Assembly: GCF_021173675.1 (NCBI RefSeq)
Contig: NZ_JAIHON010000013.1
Location: 124,001 to 188,000 of the forward strand
Reading direction: 5' to 3'
DNA length: 64,000 nt
From: Streptomyces lincolnensis
GTDB lineage: Bacteria; Actinomycetota; Actinomycetes; Streptomycetales; Streptomycetaceae
The notes beneath the pieces were generated by a model. The model saw only the letters and a program-made list of their open reading frames with translations, was not told where the DNA came from and made no database searches. The translations under genes were made by a program, and so were the position numbers. Shown piece by piece: positions 59,718-64,000 of the stretch (the first letter of the stretch is position 1; each line of letters starts with the position of its first letter).

Positions 59718-59747
59718 CCGCAGCCGTATGGCCGCCCAGGGGTCGTG

Positions 59748-60710
59748 TCAGACCTGCGCCCCGCGGTAGTAGGCGACGATCTCCCTCGCCGACATCTCGT
59801 CGTCCCGTTTGCGGCCGAGGAAGTAGTAGGCGGCGGCGTCGTCCATCGCGTAGCTCGCCGGCACGAGGCGGTCCAGCCCCCGCAGCCAGAACAGCAGCCC
59901 TCGCGCCGCGCGGCCCGCGAGGGCGGAGCGTGTCAGCCCGCGCACCAAGTGGTCCGCGCTCCACAGCAGTTGGGTACCGGGGCCGGCGACGGGACCGGCG
60001 CCGAGTTCCTGGAAGCGGCGGAAGAGATAGCGGTGGCCGCTGGCGGTGAAGCGGGTGAAGTCGTGGGCACCGGCGTGTACCTGCTGCAGGAAGGGGGTCT
60101 CGGCGTAGACGAGTCCGTCCTCCTTCAGCACCCGGTGGACCTCCGCGACGACCCGGGCCGGATCGAGCACGTGCTCCAGCACCGCCTGGACCACCACCGC
60201 GTCGACGCTCGCCGGGGGCAACGGGATCTGGTGGGCGTCCGCGACCAGCTGCGTCACGGCGCTGGCGACGATGTCGAACCCGATGACCTGGACGCGCGGA
60301 TCGCGGTAGACGGCGTCCACGCCGTTGCCGACGGTGGCCCCGCCCACGACGAGCAGCCGCGGCGCGCGGCCGGGCAGGCCGCGCAGCAGCAACTCGACGT
60401 TCCGGGCCGCCACATGGTTGGGCGGCTTGAACACGCGGCGCAGCGGGGCGGGAAGTGCGTCGGCGCCGCCACGGCGCGGCCTCGCGGGATCCGTGCCGCC
60501 GGCCGCCGCCAGGGCCGCGTCGCGGTCCACGACGCTGCGCTCGAAGTCGACGAGGACCGGCCACCGGCCGACGACGGGAAAGGCCAGGTGGGCGTGGTAA
60601 AGGCAGTCGGGGTCGGTGCAGTTGAAGCCCTTGGGCCGCCCCGCCAGCGGCGCCCGACAGCGCGGGCAGACCAACAGGGGCTCGATCGCCTCTACGTCCG
60701 CCAGGACCAT
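59748..60710 (-). CDS. SAM-dependent methyltransferase with an N-terminal zinc-finger-like domain
   Basis: Methyltransferase of 320 residues. The N-terminus has a Cys cluster LLVCPRCRAPLAG...NCTDPDC (residues about 12-37, Trm112-like), and the core has LLVVGGATVGNG (SAM loop), IGFDIV, HQIPLPPASVDAVVVQAVLEHV and EVHRVLKEDGLVYAETPFLQQVH. ATG 60710 has GGAGAAG just upstream. The frame is also open through an upstream 7-bp repeat to an ATG at 60800, which would give a 30-residue extension. It probably methylates a sugar of the polymer or a lipid intermediate. Confidence 0.85.
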   Translation of the reverse strand: MVLADVEAIEPLLVCPRCRAPLAGRPKGFNCTDPDCLYHAHLAFPVVGRWPVLVDFERSVVDRDAALAAAGGTDPARPRRGGADALPAPLRRVFKPPNHVAARNVELLLRGLPGRAPRLLVVGGATVGNGVDAVYRDPRVQVIGFDIVASAVTQLVADAHQIPLPPASVDAVVVQAVLEHVLDPARVVAEVHRVLKEDGLVYAETPFLQQVHAGAHDFTRFTASGHRYLFRRFQELGAGPVAGPGTQLLWSADHLVRGLTRSALAGRAARGLLFWLRGLDRLVPASYAMDDAAAYYFLGRKRDDEMSAREIVAYYRGAQV

Positions 60711-60721
60711 GGGCTCTTCTC

Positions 60722-60777
60722 CTGCCGTCTGCCGTCTGCCGTCTGCCGTCTGCCGTCTGCCGTCTGCCGTCCGCCGT
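60722..60777 (-). repeat. 7-bp tandem repeat (seven perfect units plus one) ahead of the methyltransferase gene
   Basis: Seven perfect CTGCCGT units (60722-60770) and one CCGCCGT (60771-60777) on the plus strand, ACGGCAG on the coding strand. It sits between the divergent promoter module B and the methyltransferase ribosome-binding site. Seven is not a multiple of three, so slippage would change the spacing, and the reading frame of any start upstream of it. Confidence 0.95.
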
Positions 60778-60811
60778 CCGCGGACAGGCGTCCTGTCCAT
60801 TCTCTGATGAA

Positions 60812-60864
60812 TTGACCTGATGTGCCCAAAGGGTGATGATGTACGTATACGACGTAAATATACG
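60812..60864 (+). promoter_or_regulatory. Promoter-operator module B, ahead of a glycosyltransferase
   Basis: TTGACC (60812-60817), 17 bp, GATGAT (60835-60840), 4 bp, then GTATACGACGTAAATATACG (60845-60864), inverted ends GTATA/TATAC. Identical to module A in spacing, and one base different in the operator. Drives the glycosyltransferase at 60882; the operator covers the likely transcription start. Confidence 0.8.
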
Positions 60865-60881
60865 GCAATGGGTGATCGGCC

Positions 60882-62159
60882 ATGTGGAACGCGACGCTCG
60901 TGACCGGCTCGGGGCGGTCCGACGGCCAAGTGGCGAGCTGGCCCGCGTCGCCGCCGCAGGTGACACCGGCGGCCACGCTGCCTGCGCCGCCGGTGCTGCC
61001 TCGCATCAAGGTCCTGCACGTCGTCACCCGCTTCGTGGCGGGAGCCGGCGGCAACACGCTGCTGTCGGCCCGGGGCATGGACCCCGAGCGGTACGAGGTG
61101 TGGATCGCCGGGGTCCCGGGGGGCGACCTCTGGGACCGGGCCCGCGCCGCCGGTCTGCGCACCGTCCAGATACCGGGCTTCCGGCACACCCTGACCCCCG
61201 CGGACCTGCTGGTGCTGGGGCGGCTGGTGCGCCTCATCCGGCGCGAGCGGTTCGTCGTCGTGCACACCCACTCGGGCAAGGGCGGATTCCTGGGACGGGC
61301 CGCCGCGCGGCTGTGCCGTACGCCGGTGGTGGTGCACACCTTCCACGGCTTCAGCTTCCACCCGTACATGTCCCGCCCCAGGCGCACCCTGTACCGCCGA
61401 CTGGAACGGACGACGCGGCGATTCACCCATGCCTTCCTCGCCGTCTCACCGCGGGTTGCCGAGGAGGCGGTCGCGGAGCGCCTCGCCCCGCCGGGCCGGG
61501 TCCACGTGGTGCCGTCGGCGGTGGACCTGGAGCACATACCCGAGCGGTTCGACCCCGCCGCCCGCAGAGTGCTCGGCGTCCCCCGCGAGACGCCCCTCAT
61601 CGGCACCGTGGGCCGGCTCGACGCCCAGAAGGCGCCCCACGACTTCGTCCGGATGGCCGCCGCGATCCGTGCCGTACGCCCCGACACCGCGTTCGTCATG
61701 ATCGGCGACGGGCCGCTGGAGGACGAGGTCCGGCGGCTCGCCGCCGATCTGGACGTCGACGTGATCTTCACCGGCCATCGGCCGGACGCGTCCTGGCTGG
61801 TGGCAGGAGTGGACGTCTTCGTGACGACCTCGCTGTACGAAGGCCTGGGCCGCGCCCTCACCGAGGCGCTGGCCACCGCCCGCCCCGTCGTCGCCACAGC
61901 CGTCAATGGCGTGCCCGACCTGGTCGAGCACGGTGCCACGGGCCTGCTCGTGCCGCCCCGCGACCCGGAAGGCGAGGCCCGCGCGGTCGGCTGGCTGCTC
62001 GACCACCCGGGGGACGCCGCCGAGATGGCGCGGCAGGGCCGTCAGCGGGTGCGTACGTCCTTCCACCCCCGGGCCATGTGCGCGGCCGTCGACGCCTGCT
62101 ACCGCGAACTGCTCGGCCTGCCGCCCCTCCCGGCCCGCGTACCCGCCGTTCCCTCGTGA
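60882..62159 (+). CDS. Glycosyltransferase family 4 protein
   Basis: GT-B retaining transferase of 425 residues. N-half: KVLHVVTRFVAGAGGNTLLSARG, VVHTHSGKGGFLGRAAARL, FHGFSFHPYM. C-half: IGTVGRLDAQKAPHDFVRMA, MIGDGPLEDEVRRLAADL, and the donor-binding Glu block TTSLYEGLGRALTEALATARPVVAT. ATG 60882 follows the operator of module B by 17 bp; an in-frame run of about 35 residues before the fold is Pro/Ala-rich. Adds a sugar to the repeat unit. Confidence 0.92.
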   Translation: MWNATLVTGSGRSDGQVASWPASPPQVTPAATLPAPPVLPRIKVLHVVTRFVAGAGGNTLLSARGMDPERYEVWIAGVPGGDLWDRARAAGLRTVQIPGFRHTLTPADLLVLGRLVRLIRRERFVVVHTHSGKGGFLGRAAARLCRTPVVVHTFHGFSFHPYMSRPRRTLYRRLERTTRRFTHAFLAVSPRVAEEAVAERLAPPGRVHVVPSAVDLEHIPERFDPAARRVLGVPRETPLIGTVGRLDAQKAPHDFVRMAAAIRAVRPDTAFVMIGDGPLEDEVRRLAADLDVDVIFTGHRPDASWLVAGVDVFVTTSLYEGLGRALTEALATARPVVATAVNGVPDLVEHGATGLLVPPRDPEGEARAVGWLLDHPGDAAEMARQGRQRVRTSFHPRAMCAAVDACYRELLGLPPLPARVPAVPS

Positions 62160-62192
62160 TATCTCTCGGACCACGTCCCCATGGAGACCACC

Positions 62193-63518
62193 ATGCGTCT
62201 GACAGTCATCGGCACCGGCTACGTCGGAGCGGTCCACGCCGCCTGCATGGCGGACATCGGGCACGAGGTCCTCGGCGTCGACGTCGACGCGGAGCGGATC
62301 GCCGCGCTCGCCGGCGGGCGGTCGCCCTTCTACGAGCCCGGCCTCTCCGAGATGCTCATGAAGGCGGTGGCCCTGGGCAGGCTGGGCTTCAGCACCTCGC
62401 CGGCCGAGGCGGCCCGGTTCGCCGACACGCACTTCATCTGCGTCGGCACCCCGCAGCACCCCGGCTCGGACGCCGCCGATCTGCGTCATGTCGAGGCCGC
62501 CGTCGACGGCCTGGCGCCGCATCTGCGCGACAGCGGGTACGAACGGGTCCTGGTGGTCGGCAAGTCCACCGTGCCGGTCGGTACGGCGGACCGCCTGGCC
62601 GGGCGGCTGCGCGCGGTGGCTCCGGGCGCCGAACTCGCCTGGAACCCGGAGTTCCTCCGTGAGGGCTGCGCGGTCCAGGACACCCTGCGGCCGGAACGCG
62701 TCGTGGTGGGCTCGTGCGCGGAGTGGGGCGAGGCACGGCTGAGGGAGATCTACGCACCCCTGCTGGGTGCCGGAACCCCGTTCATCGGCACCGATCCGGC
62801 CACCGCCGAACTGGTCAAGCTGGCGTCGAACTCCTTCCTCGCCACCAAGATCTCCTTCATCAACGCCATGGCCGAGATCTGCGACGCCACCGGCGCCGAC
62901 GTGCTCACGCTGGCGGAGGCGATGGGCCGTGACTCCCGTATCGGCCCCTGCTTCCTGGCCCCCGGACTCGGCTTCGGCGGCAGCTGTCTGCCCAAGGACA
63001 TCCGGGCCTTCGCCACCCGCGCCGAGGAACTCGGCCGGGGCGAGTCGGTGGCCTTCCTCCGCCAGATCGACGAGATCAACACGCGCCAGCGCGCCCGCAC
63101 CGTCGACCTCGCCCGACAGCTCGCCGGCGGAGGCTTCGAGGAGCGCAACGTCGCGGTCCTGGGGGCTTCCTTCAAACCCCGCAGCGACGACGTACGGGAC
63201 TCGCCCGCGCTCGCGGTCGCCGACGCGGTCCGGCGCCGGGGAGCCCAGGTCCGCGTACACGATCCCGAGGCGGTCGACAACGCCCGGGCCGCATACCCGG
63301 CGCTCCAGTTCGCCCTGGACGTGACCAAGGCGTGCGAGCAGGCCGATGTGGTCCTGCATCTCACCGAATGGCCGCAGTACCAGGAGCTCGACCCCGCCGC
63401 CCTCGCCGCGGTGGTGCGTGTCCCGGCCGTCGTCGACGCGCGCAACACCCTCGACGCGGCGGCCTGGCGCTCGGCGGGATGGACGCTGCGCGCGCCGGGC
63501 CGTCCGCGGCTCGGCTGA
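62193..63518 (+). CDS. UDP-glucose 6-dehydrogenase (UDP-glucose/GDP-mannose dehydrogenase family)
   Basis: Two-step NAD-dependent oxidase of 441 residues making UDP-glucuronate (or the GDP-mannuronate equivalent). VIGTGYVGAVHAACMA is the NAD motif, VGKSTVPVGTAD and NPEFLREGCAVQD follow, and the catalytic Cys is in GLGFGGSCLPKDIRAF. VLGASFKPRSDDVRDSPAL is the C-terminal UDP-binding part. ATG 62193 has GGAG five bases upstream; ATG 62181 would add four residues. It probably feeds the next gene. Confidence 0.92.
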   Translation: MRLTVIGTGYVGAVHAACMADIGHEVLGVDVDAERIAALAGGRSPFYEPGLSEMLMKAVALGRLGFSTSPAEAARFADTHFICVGTPQHPGSDAADLRHVEAAVDGLAPHLRDSGYERVLVVGKSTVPVGTADRLAGRLRAVAPGAELAWNPEFLREGCAVQDTLRPERVVVGSCAEWGEARLREIYAPLLGAGTPFIGTDPATAELVKLASNSFLATKISFINAMAEICDATGADVLTLAEAMGRDSRIGPCFLAPGLGFGGSCLPKDIRAFATRAEELGRGESVAFLRQIDEINTRQRARTVDLARQLAGGGFEERNVAVLGASFKPRSDDVRDSPALAVADAVRRRGAQVRVHDPEAVDNARAAYPALQFALDVTKACEQADVVLHLTEWPQYQELDPAALAAVVRVPAVVDARNTLDAAAWRSAGWTLRAPGRPRLG

Positions 63519-63534
63519 CCGGGAGGAGGATCCC

Positions 63535-64000
63535 ATGCGTGTCGTGGTGTCCGGTGGAGGCGGCTTCCTCGGATCGCATCTGTGCGAGGCGCTGCTCCGC
63601 AGAGGCGACAGCGTCCGCTGCCTGGACAACTTCACCTCCAGCAGCTCGGCCAACGTCGCCCCTCTCCTGCGCGAGCCCGGCTTCGAGTGCATCCCCTGCG
63701 ATGTCACGGTCCCGTTCAGGGTCTCCGGGAGCGTCGACGCCGTCGTCCATCTCGCCAGTCCCGCTTCGCCGTTCGACTACTGCCGTCTGCCGCTGGAGAC
63801 GCTGGCCGCCGGCAGCCGGGGCACGGAGAACATGCTGCGGCTGGCGGTCCGCCACCGGGCCCGTTTCGTCCTGGCGTCCACCAGCGAGGTCTACGGCGAT
63901 CCCCGGGTGCATCCCCAGGACGAGGACTACTGGGGGAACGTCAATCCCATCGGACCCCGCAGCGTCTACGACGAGGCCAAGCGTTTCGCCGAGGCCCTCA
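63535..64000 (+). CDS. UDP-glucuronate decarboxylase-like epimerase/dehydratase (3' end outside window)
   Basis: Start of an extended short-chain dehydrogenase. VVVSGGGGFLGSHLCEALLRRGD is the NAD motif, LASPASPFDYCRLPLETL and LASTSEVYGDP are signatures of UDP-glucuronate decarboxylases (Uxs), and YWGNVNPIGPRSVYDEAKRFAEAL holds the catalytic Tyr-x3-Lys. GGGAGGAGGA lies just before ATG 63535. With the preceding dehydrogenase it would give UDP-xylose. The frame is open at base 64000. Confidence 0.88.
   Translation, partial: MRVVVSGGGGFLGSHLCEALLRRGDSVRCLDNFTSSSSANVAPLLREPGFECIPCDVTVPFRVSGSVDAVVHLASPASPFDYCRLPLETLAAGSRGTENMLRLAVRHRARFVLASTSEVYGDPRVHPQDEDYWGNVNPIGPRSVYDEAKRFAEAL

Overview
This window is chromosomal DNA of a Streptomyces-type actinomycete. 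The evidence is the very high GC content, strong third-position GC bias, many GTG and some TTG starts, ATGA/GTGA/TGATG start-stop overlaps, and hallmark loci: a hopanoid operon, a conservon (sensor kinase/roadblock/DUF742/GTPase), a c-di-AMP riboswitch ahead of a LysM-M23 peptidase, and an XRE-cupin plus DUF6126-like pair. From memory, the order from about 0 to 21 kb matches the hopanoid region of S. coelicolor (around SCO6752-SCO6771). I could not run a comparison.

Region 1 (1-7.0 kb) is a tightly coupled operon: two CDP-alcohol phosphotransferases, a nucleotidyltransferase, a glycerol-1-phosphate-dehydrogenase-like enzyme, a GT2 glycosyltransferase and a Wzm/Wzt (TagGH) type ABC exporter. 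Together they look like a route for making, decorating and exporting a polyol-phosphate glycoconjugate. Region 2 (7.3-21.1 kb) is the hopanoid operon: hpnC, hpnD, a 46-codon gene, hpnE, a polyprenyl synthase, shc, hpnG, hpnH, ispG, dxs and hpnO. It includes dedicated isoprenoid supply genes and side-chain genes, and is followed by an autoregulated-looking XRE-cupin regulator and a 40-residue membrane protein.

Region 3 (21.1-44 kb) is mixed. It holds a tyrosine phosphatase, a GH36 alpha-galactosidase, a riboswitch-controlled cell-wall peptidase, secreted SGNH and DUF6250 proteins under a LacI-type site, a Glu/Leu/Phe/Val dehydrogenase-TetR operon with a visible promoter and operator, an MBL-fold hydrolase, an alpha/beta hydrolase, a conservon with a GAF protein, a GOLPH3-like protein, the tdh-kbl threonine-degradation pair, LysR and XRE-cupin regulators, a GNAT acetyltransferase, a YjbR protein and tRNA-Pro(GGG).

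Region 4 (44.1-64 kb, running off the end) is a Wzx/Wzy-type surface-polysaccharide locus starting next to the tRNA. It has an aminotransferase-dehydratase fusion, an LCP ligase, a flippase, four glycosyltransferases, a polymerase, a Wzz/tyrosine-kinase-like protein, an initiating sugar-phosphate transferase, an epimerase, a UDP-glucose dehydrogenase and a UDP-glucuronate-decarboxylase-like enzyme. A TetR regulator sits at its edge. Three divergent intergenic regions (44.93, 56.88 and 60.85 kb) carry nearly the same promoter-operator module: TTGACY, 17 bp, -10, 3-4 bp, then a 20-bp element of consensus GTWTACGNCGTAAATRTACG. I read this as one TetR-controlled regulon for the locus. A 7-bp tandem repeat (seven perfect units) also lies just ahead of a methyltransferase gene in this region. 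These two features are the best candidates for something not yet described.
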